Numbered from the stretch's first letter, positions 1-7,531 are shown. The stretch: DNA of 29,273 bases from Thermoplasmata archaeon (GCA_021836665.1 JAKBHQ010000419.1:1-29273); one strand, 5' to 3'. Program-made: numbers and translations. The notes: a model not told the origin generated them from the letters alone.

Positions 1-1
1 G

Positions 2-469
2 CCAGATTTTATTTCAGAAGAGGATTTCGAGGAAGAGGAAGTCGAATTCGACGACGATATTGATTTCGACGACGACGTAGATTTTGTAGATGTCCTTGAA
101 GATGATCTCGTGGACGACATCGATGACGTGCTTGTGGACGACGAGGTTGAAGACGATGAGGACGATGATCTAGAGACAGACGATGACGAATCGGCACTTG
201 AAGACTCGACTGAATCCGATGAAGATGATGATGACTTCGACGATATCGACGAAGATGAAGTCGAAGCGAGTCTCGACGACATACTTCGCGAGCGCCTAGT
301 AGTCATCGACGACGACGACGACGATCTAGAAGCCGATGATCGAGGAGAAACGATAACGAGGGTGCTCCCTAGGCAGCCCGATGAATTCGTATGTCAGTCA
401 TGTTTTCTTGTGAAGAAAAGAAGCCAGTTGGCCGACCCGAAGCGCTCATTCTGTCGGGATTGCGTCTAG
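2..469 (+). CDS. DUF4193-like acidic protein with two CxxC pairs (5' end outside window)
   Basis: The frame is open from the left edge to a TAG at 467-469, so the true start lies upstream; a GTG at 110 is only an internal candidate. The visible part has about 155 residues. Roughly the first 115 are dominated by Asp and Glu, with only short hydrophobic interruptions. The C-terminus then switches to a compact module: a TRVLPRQPDEFVCQSC stretch, a basic KKRSQLADPK segment and a final CRDC. This arrangement (acidic body, VLP.Q.DEF, CxxC...CxxC) matches the actinobacterial DUF4193 family as I remember it. The two CxxC pairs probably bind zinc. The function is unknown. The acidic part looks longer than in typical members of about 100 residues. 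The next gene begins 10 bp downstream, so the two may be co-transcribed. Confidence 0.75.
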   Translation, partial: PDFISEEDFEEEEVEFDDDIDFDDDVDFVDVLEDDLVDDIDDVLVDDEVEDDEDDDLETDDDESALEDSTESDEDDDDFDDIDEDEVEASLDDILRERLVVIDDDDDDLEADDRGETITRVLPRQPDEFVCQSCFLVKKRSQLADPKRSFCRDCV

Positions 470-479
470 GTTTTCTTCC

Positions 480-1025
480 ATGACTCAAGAGGAAGGCCCG
501 GCCTACGGTCCCGAAGGTTTTGACCCTAGAGGTTTTGTCAAGGATGTCGTCTATTTTTCAGTTGGGGTGACGTCCGCCTTGGCAAAGGCGGTCCCTACCG
601 CGGCCAAAGACGGCGAGAGAATAGTTGCTGAAAAGATTCAGTCGGCGGAGATGGTCGGAAGGCTCACAGTGGGCTTTCTGAGGCATAGCTATGGACCGAA
701 GGTCGATGAAGTAGTCTCAGGCGTGAAGAATCTCTTTGGAGGGGCACCAGGCGGTCGTAGAGAAGATAAGGGCCGAGATGGCTCAGCGGACAGTACTCAG
801 GGGGAGCCTAAGCCATCGCAATCGGCGGCTAATTCGGGAGTGGTTGGAACGATTGCCAACTACGATCAATTGACTGCTGCTCAGGTAATACGACACCTCG
901 AGCTCCTCGGCGAAGAGGAACTTGCCGAGGTTGAGGGATACGAACTAGCTGGCAGGAGGCGAAGAACCATCCTCAATCGTCTATCTGAGATTCGTGAAAA
1001 TCGCATTGCACAACAAGGCGATTAG
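480..1025 (+). CDS. conserved helical protein of unknown function
   Basis: A 181-residue protein starting with ATG at 480, ten bases after the DUF4193 stop; no strong ribosome binding site is visible. Residues about 18-85 look helical and mildly amphipathic (GFVKDVVYFSVGVTSALAKA, then a Lys/Glu-rich stretch), somewhat like phasin or lipid-droplet-associated proteins. A Gly/Ser/Lys/Gln-rich linker spans about 90-120. The C-terminal 55 residues (YDQLTAAQVIRHLELLGEEE, then a basic RRRRTILNRL end) resemble a short helical module seen at the C-terminus of several actinobacterial proteins. No signal peptide or catalytic motif is seen. A link to cell envelope or storage granules is only a guess. Confidence 0.7.
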   Translation: MTQEEGPAYGPEGFDPRGFVKDVVYFSVGVTSALAKAVPTAAKDGERIVAEKIQSAEMVGRLTVGFLRHSYGPKVDEVVSGVKNLFGGAPGGRREDKGRDGSADSTQGEPKPSQSAANSGVVGTIANYDQLTAAQVIRHLELLGEEELAEVEGYELAGRRRRTILNRLSEIRENRIAQQGD

Positions 1026-1188
1026 CTGCTATCCTCCGTTTGGTCAACTTTGCGGGTCAATGCCATGTTCTATTCTGGAAAATTTAGATGCTTGGACAAC
1101 AGGTCGTAATTTTAGAGTTGTCGGGGAGCGGTTTGACTTTGCGGTCATAGGGGTTTTCGCCTCTTGAGGATTTTGTCAGGATTTCATA

Positions 1189-1659
1189 GTGACTTCAAGT
1201 GAGTTTCCGCACTTTGTCGTGAGGCGCCAAGTTTCGAGCGACGAGCCCGCTGTCAGCGATTTGCGGAGTCAGTTCCTATTCGAGATGGCTAACCTCCGAG
1301 GAGGTGAAGATCTTGTACGCACTATTGGTACTGCACCCAGTGGTGAAGAAGGCAGAGTACTGATAGTGAGTGAAATCGACGGATGCATAGTTGGCTACTG
1401 CTCAGTCGTTTTTGAAGCTAACGAGACTGGAACCGTGGATCAAATCTATGTGGAACCAGGGGCCAGGCGAATAGGCATTGGCGAGGCGTTGCTCGAGGCG
1501 GTTGTCGAGTTGGCTTATTCCCGGGGCTTAAGGAGTCTGGATGCGCTTGCCCTGCCTGGCGCACGTGAAGTGAAGAATCTGTTCGAAGGGCTTGGTTTTA
1601 AAGCCAGGCTGCTGGTGCTGAAACTATCGTTGGCTGGTTTCGATAGCCAGCGCGGGTAG
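1189..1659 (+). CDS. GNAT family N-acetyltransferase
   Basis: A 156-residue protein of normal length for a single GNAT domain. The start is a GTG at 1189, preceded by an AGGA-type site (about 1175-1180). The core strands and acetyl-CoA loop are clear: a GYCSVVFE strand, then VDQIYVEPGARRIGIGEALL, whose R-R-x-G-x-G/A signature is motif A that holds the pyrophosphate of acetyl-CoA. A late helix and LFEGLGFKARLLVLKLSL complete the fold (motif B, the usual GF at the end). The substrate cannot be told from sequence. Only 7 bp separate the stop from the NUDIX gene, so the two are probably one transcript. Confidence 0.85.
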   Translation: MTSSEFPHFVVRRQVSSDEPAVSDLRSQFLFEMANLRGGEDLVRTIGTAPSGEEGRVLIVSEIDGCIVGYCSVVFEANETGTVDQIYVEPGARRIGIGEALLEAVVELAYSRGLRSLDALALPGAREVKNLFEGLGFKARLLVLKLSLAGFDSQRG

Positions 1660-1666
1660 GGGACCA

Positions 1667-2086
1667 ATGGACCTCAAAATAGCGGTAGCGGCAATTGCCG
1701 TTTGTGAAGGAAAAATCCTTCTGGTGCAGCGGGGCAGGGGAATCGGAATAGGCAAGTGGGCACCACCAGGAGGCAAACTGGAGCCAGGGGAGACCCTGCA
1801 AGAAGCGGTAGAGCGCGAACTCCTCGAAGAGACCGGCGTAACGGCAAAGGTGCGGCGGCATCATCGGAGGGTTGAAGTTCACAATGAGGAAAACAGATAC
1901 CTGATCATTGATTACTATGTAGAACTCGTTAGCCCGGATCTTTCTGTGAACTTACCTGTTGCGGGTGATGACGCAAAGGATGCCAGATGGTTTGAAATTA
2001 ACATGGTGGGCGCTTTGGATTTGGCGGACGGCGTAGTTGGATTACTTGGTGAAATCAACCTCGTCCCACCAACCGAGATGGCTTGA
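1667..2086 (+). CDS. NUDIX hydrolase
   Basis: A 139-residue protein, ATG at 1667, with an AGGGGA ribosome binding site overlapping the end of the GNAT gene. A complete NUDIX box lies at residues 36-58 (G-x5-E-x7-R-E-L-x-E-E-x-G-V), including the RELLEE core that binds the catalytic metal ion. The protein is a single domain preceded by a beta-strand rich in Ala, Ile and Val. Members of this size hydrolyse ADP-ribose, oxidised nucleotides or similar nucleoside diphosphate compounds; the substrate cannot be fixed from sequence. It is likely co-transcribed with the acetyltransferase, which suggests a small repair or detoxification operon, but that is inference. Confidence 0.88.
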   Translation: MDLKIAVAAIAVCEGKILLVQRGRGIGIGKWAPPGGKLEPGETLQEAVERELLEETGVTAKVRRHHRRVEVHNEENRYLIIDYYVELVSPDLSVNLPVAGDDAKDARWFEINMVGALDLADGVVGLLGEINLVPPTEMA

Positions 2087-2241
2087 CTCGCAGGCACGAG
2101 TAAATAGAGTTGAAGAAATACCGAATAATTGACCTACATTGGTTCCTCTGGCAAAAGCGAGCGTCTATTTCGTATTACCAAGTATTTGCAGTCATGGTAT
2201 ATCAAGATTCAGCCCCAACGCCGATCGATCTCCTAGGTCGG

Positions 2242-3012
2242 TCACTTCCCGACCCATTTGGGCGGTCGTTTTTCTATGAACGCTTGGAGACCTTCGTTTA
2301 AGTCGTCGGAATTCATTACGTTCATTAGAGCATCGCTGGACAATCTGAATAGTTCTGAGTCGCGGTGTCTCTGAGCGAACTGCATCACGCCAAGCGACTC
2401 CCAAACAGAAAGCGGTGCATTTTCGCAGATTTGTCTAGCTAGGGCGAGCGCGGTTTCTAGGGCAGTTCCATCTTGGCAAAGTCGATTTATCATCCCATAT
2501 TGGGCTGCAGTGGCCGAGGTGATCGGATTTCCAGTCAGAACCATTTCGGTGGCGACACTAGCTGGAAGTCGATCAAAGAGCCGAAAGAGTCCGCCTGCCC
2601 CAGCAACTAGTGATCGCTTTACTTCTGGTAATCCGAAGGTGGCTTGGTTGCTGGCCACGATTAGGTCGCAGGCGAGGACAATTTCGCAGCCCCCTGCTAG
2701 TGCGGGACCCTCCACTGCGGCGATAAGAGGCTTTCTCCTGTGCCTTTTAGCAATTCCGGCAAATCCTCCCTTTTCGGTGGACAGCTTGTCGCCATTCCCA
2801 GCGGCAATTTCCTTTAAATCGGCTCCGGCAGAGAAAACTGGCGGGGAGCCTGTGAGTATTCCGATCCATAGATTTTGATCCAGTTCCAGGCGATCTAGCT
2901 GATCTTCAATCTCCCGTGCTACCCTTGGGTTTATAGCGTTTCTAGCTTCGGGTCTATCGATGGTGATGATCAGCACGTGGTCAATAGTTTCCGCACTAAG
3001 TACTTCTTCCAT
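2242..3012 (-). CDS. enoyl-CoA hydratase/isomerase (crotonase family)
   Basis: A 256-residue crotonase-fold protein of standard length. The oxyanion-hole segment FSAGADLKEI (about 60-69) and the second one, AGGCEIVLACD (about 106-116), are present. Glu110 and Glu130 (in FGLPEVKRSL) are 20 residues apart, as are the two catalytic glutamates of mitochondrial enoyl-CoA hydratase, so real hydratase activity on trans-2-enoyl-CoA is plausible. The next segment, VAGAGGLFRL, also matches the family. The start is an ATG at 3012 with a strong GGGGG site just upstream. The gene stands alone and converges with the NUDIX gene, leaving 155 bp between them. Its role in fatty-acid or other CoA-thioester breakdown is general knowledge of the family. 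Confidence 0.92.
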   Translation of the reverse strand: MEEVLSAETIDHVLIITIDRPEARNAINPRVAREIEDQLDRLELDQNLWIGILTGSPPVFSAGADLKEIAAGNGDKLSTEKGGFAGIAKRHRRKPLIAAVEGPALAGGCEIVLACDLIVASNQATFGLPEVKRSLVAGAGGLFRLFDRLPASVATEMVLTGNPITSATAAQYGMINRLCQDGTALETALALARQICENAPLSVWESLGVMQFAQRHRDSELFRLSSDALMNVMNSDDLNEGLQAFIEKRPPKWVGK

Positions 3013-3188
3013 CGAGCCCCCTTTATCTTTACCTTGATATGACCTTAGTCTTGCTTATCAATCCAAACTGGGCAGAAATGGAGTTGACTTTAATTGAAAC
3101 GCTCCGATTTGTGTCTGTTATGCATCACCTAACACTTTCATAATGATTTAGTAATAGCTCACTTACATGGGCATACGATACTGATGAT

Positions 3189-3752
3189 ATGAAATTTGCA
3201 ACTTTTATCTCTAAAAAACAATTAAGCCTCGCCGTAGGTGGAGTTGCCATGGTGGGCGGCTTGGCCGCTTTGGGATTGTCGCCTGCTATGTCGAATGTGT
3301 CATCAACCGGTCCGACCAGTATCGTAGCGCCGGTAGCCCTAAAAGGTGCAACTGCTACAGGAAAAGGTGCTGGTAAGGGCTGGTTATCCTGGCTCATGCG
3401 AGGTCAGGAGGTGGTGGTGACCAGGACAAGTCATTCTGGGAAAACGATTACGCTCTCTTTTGATAGGGGGTTGGTAACCGCGCTTTCGCCTACTTCCATT
3501 ACTATTGCGGGTCCTGCGGGCGTCAGTATTACGGAAAGTATCGGCCAAAGTACTAAGTTTGGAAAGCTTTCCTTACAACAAATGCAGGCTGACCTTGGCG
3601 CAGGAATCAAGCTTCGCGCGAGATTAATTGAGAAGAATAACGTCTTGACTAGGGTTGTCGCTTTTCAACCCGGTCAAGGGAGTAAGGGTCAAGGTAATCC
3701 TGGACCCAATTCTCAGCCTGGAAATGCTCCGAAGAGTGGCGTAATTGCTTGA
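3189..3752 (+). CDS. exported protein with a DUF5666-like beta domain
   Basis: A 187-residue protein. The N-terminus (basic KK at 9-10, then a hydrophobic run LAVGGVAMVGGLAALGL) is a signal peptide or membrane anchor, with possible cleavage after PAMS near residue 35. Residues about 75-150 form a short-strand domain (GKTITLSFDRGLVTALSPTS, then TKFGKL and a hydrophobic KLRARLIEKNNVLTRVVAF) like the DUF5666 or OB-type domains of secreted actinobacterial proteins. The tail after 155 is rich in Gly, Pro, Asn and Gln and probably disordered. It starts with ATG at 3189; no strong ribosome binding site is seen. It is divergent from the enoyl-CoA hydratase, and its own promoter should lie in 3013-3188. 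The function is unknown. Confidence 0.75.
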   Translation: MKFATFISKKQLSLAVGGVAMVGGLAALGLSPAMSNVSSTGPTSIVAPVALKGATATGKGAGKGWLSWLMRGQEVVVTRTSHSGKTITLSFDRGLVTALSPTSITIAGPAGVSITESIGQSTKFGKLSLQQMQADLGAGIKLRARLIEKNNVLTRVVAFQPGQGSKGQGNPGPNSQPGNAPKSGVIA

Positions 3753-3961
3753 ACATACCAATATCAAAGTTTTGCTAGGTTATCCAGTGGCCAGCAGCCA
3801 AGACCTTGAAGTTTTGCTCGCTTTGCTGGACTGATGGTCGACGGAGGCGGTTTTCAGGTTCCCTGGAAACCTATGCCCGATGTGCTGATCCCAATCGATG
3901 ACTACAAGCAAATTAGAAGGGTCTTGTAGCCCTTAGCCGAGCTGGTTGGCAATTGTGCCAT

Positions 3962-3997
3962 AAAAAGCGATTCGAGGGGCCGGTGTGGCCCCTCGAA
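3962..3997 (-). terminator. intrinsic terminator-like hairpin after the PVTEA-repeat gene
   Basis: A perfect inverted repeat: 11-bp arms at 3971-3981 and 3987-3997 around a 5-nt loop. On the minus strand the stem is followed after four bases by a run of five T (3962-3966 as A on plus), which fits termination of the minus-strand gene that stops at 4119. On the plus strand there is no T run, although the hairpin could still act as a boundary for the exported-protein gene. Confidence 0.6.
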
Positions 3998-4011
3998 CCA
4001 ATCAATAACCC

Positions 4012-4030
4012 CGGTTCAGGATCAGAACCG
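4012..4030. repeat. short inverted repeat between convergent genes
   Basis: CGGTTC and GAACCG arms of six bases (4012-4017 and 4025-4030) enclose a 7-nt loop. It sits 14 bp beyond the stronger hairpin, inside the same convergent region. No T run follows closely on either strand, so its role, if any, is unclear. Confidence 0.3.
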
Positions 4031-4118
4031 TATTCTTTGATGAATCATTACTAAGCGAAGTTACTGACGGGTATTTTACCGACTTTGACGGCCGCTTCTT
4101 GATCAAAGGTGATCAGTA

Positions 4119-5654
4119 CTATGGAGCCTCTGTAACGGGAGCCTCTGTAACGGGAGCCTCTGTAACGGGAGCCTCTGTAACGGGAGCCTCTGTAACGGGA
4201 GCCTCTGTAACGGGAGCCTCTGTAACGGGAGCCTCTGTAACGGGAGCCTCTGTAACGGGTGAGATATTCGACCTGCCCCTTGCTTGGCCAACCTTAGGCG
4301 ATCCAGGCCTGGCCGGCCGCGGTCGAGGGGGTGGAGGCATGGATATACCCAGCATCTCCGTAAGTGCTGGAATCCTGCTACTGGCCTGTTTTACTATGTC
4401 GAGTTGTTCCGCCGTGGCACCCTCGGGCAGCGCTACTGGTTTTACCTGTCTGCGGATTGGCGACTCGGAAAGCGCATCCATAACAGAGAGCCATCTCTCA
4501 GGCGGAGTATCAGCAGCCATCGCTACGTTGGTTGATTCAACTAATCTAGACGCAAGGTCTGCTGGAAACTTTGCCGTAGGCTCCGGTGGGCGGGAGGCGA
4601 GCCTAAGGGCCCGAATCAGCCGATTCTCATCGAGAGAATCTGAAATAGATTTCAACCAGTCCGTGACGGTCTTTTCAGACATCTCCTTCCAAAGGGCCTT
4701 CAACGCTTCTGCCTGTTCCCGAACGCGATCGTCTTTCGAAAGCGGTTCGGCGGCGGCCACGACTGATCGAATGTCGCGAAGTGAAACCTTTGAGACATCT
4801 TTATTGATTGCGTCTGCACGGTCGAACCAATATGCCAGTTTCATCTGGGGGTCCAGCTGCTCTGCAATTTTTAGAACTGGGCCTTCCTGGGTCTCAGGTT
4901 TCCCATCGCTTCTCGCCTTTTCGTTGGCGGCTGCTAATGCGCTTCTTACCGCTGAAAGGCCGCCTTTTGAAAGCTGCTCCGCAATAATTCGGTGCTCTTC
5001 AGGGAGAGAATTGATAAGAGCAATTCGATGCCGATTTCCAACTTGTAGCTTTGCGGACCTATCGGCAAGTTGTCTTGACGGCCTGTCCGCCTGGGACCTG
5101 GTTGTACGCGAAGCGCGTTGATCTGGAGCAGTTTGCGAAGCTGAATTAGATGATGGTCGCTCCGGCCGTGGACCGCGATCCTGAGTCGGTCTTCTATCGC
5201 CACGTGGCCTCTCAGATCTTTGACGCTCACCACCTGGAGTTGTGGCGTTTCTTTCGGAAGCGCCGCCGGAATCCTTGACCTCGGTCCTCGGCCTTCTATC
5301 CCTGCGATCGTCTCGCTGCCCTTCGCCTCTTGGTGGGCGTCTGGCATCATCACCACGACGTTCGTTCCCCTTACGTTTTGATACGTTGGAGGTGATTAGC
5401 TCTCTGGGCTCTTTTGAAATAACGGTGATGATATTTTCCGGTTGGGCCTTCGATTTAGGCGGATATACCGCTTCAACCTCTATGCCATCCATTGCGAAAA
5501 CAACTTCAGCCTTTACGATGTCCCCTATCTTTGCCCCTTGATAGAGCAAAGTTGTACTTAGCGTCCCCTTTGGTGCCTTGGCGCCTGCTGCGCGCCAAGT
5601 CCAGGTTCCATCCTGTCGATCGCTAGTCAGCTCGACTTCAATCTTTGACGACAT
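4119..5654 (-). CDS. conserved protein: beta N-domain, Arg-rich middle, C-terminal PVTEA repeats
   Basis: A 511-residue protein with ATG at 5654 and an AGTAGG-type site upstream. Residues 1-68 form a compact, strand-rich domain (KIEVELTSDRQDGTWTWRAA ... GAKIGDIVKAEVVFAMDGIE), OB- or cold-shock-like in appearance. Residues about 85-200 are strongly basic and disordered (RRGDDARRPPRGEGQRDD and similar), suggesting binding to nucleic acid. Residues about 205-430 are helical, with Trp-containing repeats such as KALWKEMSEKTVTDWLKSIS. A Pro-rich hinge (MPPPPRPRPARPG) leads to nine perfect PVTEA units and a final Pro. I recognise the N-domain as a conserved type but know no function. A role in RNA or ribosome biology is inferred only from the basic region. 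A GASVT-repeat frame on the plus strand is just its antisense shadow. Confidence 0.8.
   Translation of the reverse strand: MSSKIEVELTSDRQDGTWTWRAAGAKAPKGTLSTTLLYQGAKIGDIVKAEVVFAMDGIEVEAVYPPKSKAQPENIITVISKEPRELITSNVSKRKGNERRGDDARRPPRGEGQRDDRRDRRPRTEVKDSGGASERNATTPGGERQRSERPRGDRRPTQDRGPRPERPSSNSASQTAPDQRASRTTRSQADRPSRQLADRSAKLQVGNRHRIALINSLPEEHRIIAEQLSKGGLSAVRSALAAANEKARSDGKPETQEGPVLKIAEQLDPQMKLAYWFDRADAINKDVSKVSLRDIRSVVAAAEPLSKDDRVREQAEALKALWKEMSEKTVTDWLKSISDSLDENRLIRALRLASRPPEPTAKFPADLASRLVESTNVAMAADTPPERWLSVMDALSESPIRRQVKPVALPEGATAEQLDIVKQASSRIPALTEMLGISMPPPPRPRPARPGSPKVGQARGRSNISPVTEAPVTEAPVTEAPVTEAPVTEAPVTEAPVTEAPVTEAPVTEAP
4126..4260. repeat. 9 x 15-bp tandem repeat (minisatellite) inside a coding region
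   Basis: Nine head-to-tail copies of a 15-mer (gcctctgtaacggga on plus) run from 4126 to 4260. All are identical except for the last base of the final copy. The period is a multiple of three, so copy-number changes keep the frame; on the minus strand each unit encodes PVTEA. The array stops only 5 bp before the stop codon of that gene. Such perfect identity points to recent expansion by slippage or unequal exchange. Confidence 0.97.
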
Positions 5655-5951
5655 GACCTACTCTTGTCCGGCCTCTGTTGGCTCTTTTCCCTGAGAATGG
5701 CGGAACTCTTAGATTTCTATGTGAAATCAGAGTTACCGCCCAAATGAGACTAGTGCCTAATTGGTTGTTTGCTGTTATTGCCGTAGAACTGAGAGCCCTA
5801 CTTTTGATCTCCACGCCAATTTACTACTTTTGGAAAAAGTCGATCGATAGTGTTGAGGTCGATCTCCAGTTTACCCTTTTAGGGTTCGAGTCTCGCATTA
5901 TCGCCGGATGAGGGATTAGGTTCATGATGGAGCGCACTGATTGGGGGCAAG
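5655..5951. other. 297-bp divergent intergenic region
   Basis: This lies between two divergent genes and should hold promoters for both. It contains a 77-codon plus-strand frame (5678-5911, TTG start) with one hydrophobic stretch, but no ribosome binding site and no recognisable family, so I do not call it a gene. A GGTTCGAGTC string near 5885 looks like a tRNA T-loop, but no matching stem or 5' half is present. Confidence 0.5.
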
Positions 5952-6797
5952 TTGAGAGTTGGCGGGCATGTATCGGCCGCTGGGGGATTGGTAAAATCTC
6001 TTCAGCGTGGAGCAGATATTGGAGCGAATGTAGTCCAGTTTTTTATATCGAATCCCAGGTCATGGGCGTTTAGGACACCCTCCGCTGCTGATGCCATAGC
6101 GTTTCGAGCCGAATTGGAGACAAGGGGAACCCTGGCAGTAGTACATGCTTCTTACCTCATTAACCTTGCATCTCCGGATGAGGAGATTCGAAGAAAGTCT
6201 GTCGACCTGCTGCTCGACACGATGCGATCAGCTAGCTTGACTGGAGTTCCATACGTAGTGCTGCACACCGGAAGTCATAGGGGTGAGGGGATGGAAAGGT
6301 TAGCTGGCGAGTTGATCGATTCCATTTCTGCCGCCGCTGAGGCTTGTGAAGGCGAAGTCAAACTCCTGTTGGAAAATACGGCTGGATCCGGTGGTACCAT
6401 CGGAGCTACTTTGCAAGAGTTGGCCTGGTTGATGCATGAGGTAGGGAAAAGGGCGGCGATTGGCGTATGTATCGATTCACAGCACCTTTTTGCAGCGGGA
6501 TACGACTTTTCTACTCCAAGCCTTGCGATTGATTTGGTAAAGGATATCGTCAACACGATTGGAAGTCCCGAAGTAGTCCATCTCAACGACTCAAAAGTCC
6601 CACTTGGAAAAGGAACCGACAGGCATGCGAACCTTGGCGAGGGACTCATCGGATTGACTGGGCTAAGAAACTTGATGAGCCAAGACGTCTTTAGGGATAC
6701 GAATGTAATTCTCGAAGTGCCAGGATCCGGGGATGGACCGAGACTCGCGGACGTCCAGCTGGCCAGGAATGAGGTCCTAGTGGATCACCTGAGATAG
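5952..6797 (+). CDS. nfo: deoxyribonuclease IV (AP endonuclease, TIM-barrel type)
   Basis: A 281-residue endonuclease IV of the usual length, which cuts DNA 5' to abasic sites in base excision repair. It begins RVGGHVSAAGG, the family opening. The metal ligands can be followed in order: His in VHASYLINL (about 65), His in VLHTGSH (about 105), Glu in LLENTAGSGG (about 140), Asp and His in CIDSQHLFAAGYD (about 175-178), His in VVHLNDSK, Asp and His in TDRHANLGEG, and Glu in ILEVPGSG. All three-zinc-site positions are therefore filled. The familiar DTCH motif reads DSQH here, changing only non-ligand residues. The start is a TTG at 5952 with GGGGG seven bases upstream; an in-frame stop at 5925-5927 excludes a longer version. 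The 3' end overlaps the convergent thioesterase gene by 21 bp. Confidence 0.95.
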   Translation: MRVGGHVSAAGGLVKSLQRGADIGANVVQFFISNPRSWAFRTPSAADAIAFRAELETRGTLAVVHASYLINLASPDEEIRRKSVDLLLDTMRSASLTGVPYVVLHTGSHRGEGMERLAGELIDSISAAAEACEGEVKLLLENTAGSGGTIGATLQELAWLMHEVGKRAAIGVCIDSQHLFAAGYDFSTPSLAIDLVKDIVNTIGSPEVVHLNDSKVPLGKGTDRHANLGEGLIGLTGLRNLMSQDVFRDTNVILEVPGSGDGPRLADVQLARNEVLVDHLR

Positions 6798-7508
6798 TTC
6801 AACTATTGATTTTGTAGCTTCATTTTGAACAAGTGCTAACAGAGTTGAGCTATCGGATTCCCGATGCTCAATGACGACAGGTGCATTTGGCTCGATTTCA
6901 GCCAGGAACTCTATCCGATAGCTAAATTCATCAAGGAGTTTCAGACCTAGTTGAAAGAGCGATTCTTCAACTAGGGCGAGGTGGACAGCATTATTCATAT
7001 GACCCATAATGTCAAGATCGCAAAAGCGCAAGGGGATTTCTAGCTTTTCTGAAGGCTTGAAATCACCCAAGCGCTGTAGAAGATGGAGTCTCGGGCTCGA
7101 TACCTTACCATTCGCCGACGGACCGTAAACAGATAGAAACTCTTCGGAAAGCCGAATTGGGGACCTTCCAAGATCATCGAGCAGAACCCAGTTAGCAGTC
7201 GCCGTGACCGAGGCGGATTTGGATTTTATAACGGTTGACCTTTCAGCCCAAGCCCTCCCCAAACCTGAGCAGAAGGTTTCTATCGCCAACTCTTCCAAGT
7301 ATCTGGGCAGGCCATGAGCCGTCATTTCCATCCACCTAATGACCCAGGGGCCTTTTTTGGTCAGGCTTGTATTTTCGACATCCAAAGTCGCTGCATCCTG
7401 AAGGACTCGAGATATAGCATCTAGGCGCATTCGACCGTTTGGATCAGCGTCGGCGAGTAGCACCCGTTGTTTCAACTGAAAAACTCTACCCATATGTTGT
7501 AAGTCCAT
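6777..7508 (-). CDS. acyl-ACP thioesterase-like protein (double hotdog)
   Basis: A 243-residue protein with two hotdog-fold halves, the layout of bacterial and plant acyl-ACP thioesterases (FatA/FatB family). The first half includes QRVLLADADPNGRMRLDAIS and the PWVIRWMEMTAHGLPRYLEE strand-helix segment. The second half carries RFCDLDIMGHMNNAVHLALV at about 161-180, which holds the Asp, His and Asn-Asn signature of this family. Such enzymes release free fatty acids from acyl carrier protein in the cytosol. The gene lies 23 bp downstream of an acyl-CoA synthetase on the same strand, so a transcript making free acids and activating them with CoA is likely. The start is the ATG at 7508. It overlaps the end of nfo by 21 bp. 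Confidence 0.85.
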   Translation of the reverse strand: MDLQHMGRVFQLKQRVLLADADPNGRMRLDAISRVLQDAATLDVENTSLTKKGPWVIRWMEMTAHGLPRYLEELAIETFCSGLGRAWAERSTVIKSKSASVTATANWVLLDDLGRSPIRLSEEFLSVYGPSANGKVSSPRLHLLQRLGDFKPSEKLEIPLRFCDLDIMGHMNNAVHLALVEESLFQLGLKLLDEFSYRIEFLAEIEPNAPVVIEHRESDSSTLLALVQNEATKSIVELSQVIH

Positions 7509-7531
7509 GGGAGGTCATTCTAGATACTGGC

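Larger units (their letters stand above)
3753..4118. other. 366-bp intergenic stretch with hairpins and a possible gene remnant
   Basis: No convincing gene is present. The stretch holds a short 31-codon frame (3834-3929, plus) whose end reads like a shortened antitoxin-type segment (DVLIPIDDYKQIRRVL). It also holds a perfect 11-bp hairpin (3971-3997) and a second, 6-bp one (4012-4030). Both genes on its flanks, the exported-protein gene on the left and the repeat-protein gene on the right, point into it, so a bidirectional termination region is the natural reading. Confidence 0.6.

Noticed and set aside
9..197. Arg/His/Pro-rich minus-strand frame at the left edge
   Set aside because: It is the antisense reading of the Asp/Glu-rich coding sequence; poly-acidic codons always give such a shadow.
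2110..2301. 63-codon plus-strand frame
   Set aside because: Overlaps the 3' end of the enoyl-CoA hydratase gene on the other strand, starts with TTG, and looks like no known protein.
3083..3124. Sigma-70-type promoter (TTGACT or TTGAAA followed by TTATGC) for the exported-protein gene
   Set aside because: The -35-like strings are good, but no well-spaced -10 box close to consensus follows, so I do not list it as a feature.
4126..4260. CRISPR array
   Set aside because: The copies are directly adjacent, with no spacers, only 15 bp long, and lie in a coding frame. No cas genes are nearby.
4099..5121. Long plus-strand frame starting with GASVT repeats
   Set aside because: It is exactly antisense to the 511-residue minus-strand protein, which has a coherent domain layout and a ribosome binding site. 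The open frame results from the stop-free 15-bp repeat and the codon pattern of the real gene.
5875..5910. tRNA 3' half, suggested by a T-loop-like GGTTCGAGTC
   Set aside because: The flanking bases do not form a five-pair T stem and no acceptor, D or anticodon arm can be found upstream.
5678..5911. Small membrane protein gene upstream of nfo
   Set aside because: A TTG start without a ribosome binding site, one weak hydrophobic stretch, no family, and a position in a divergent promoter region.
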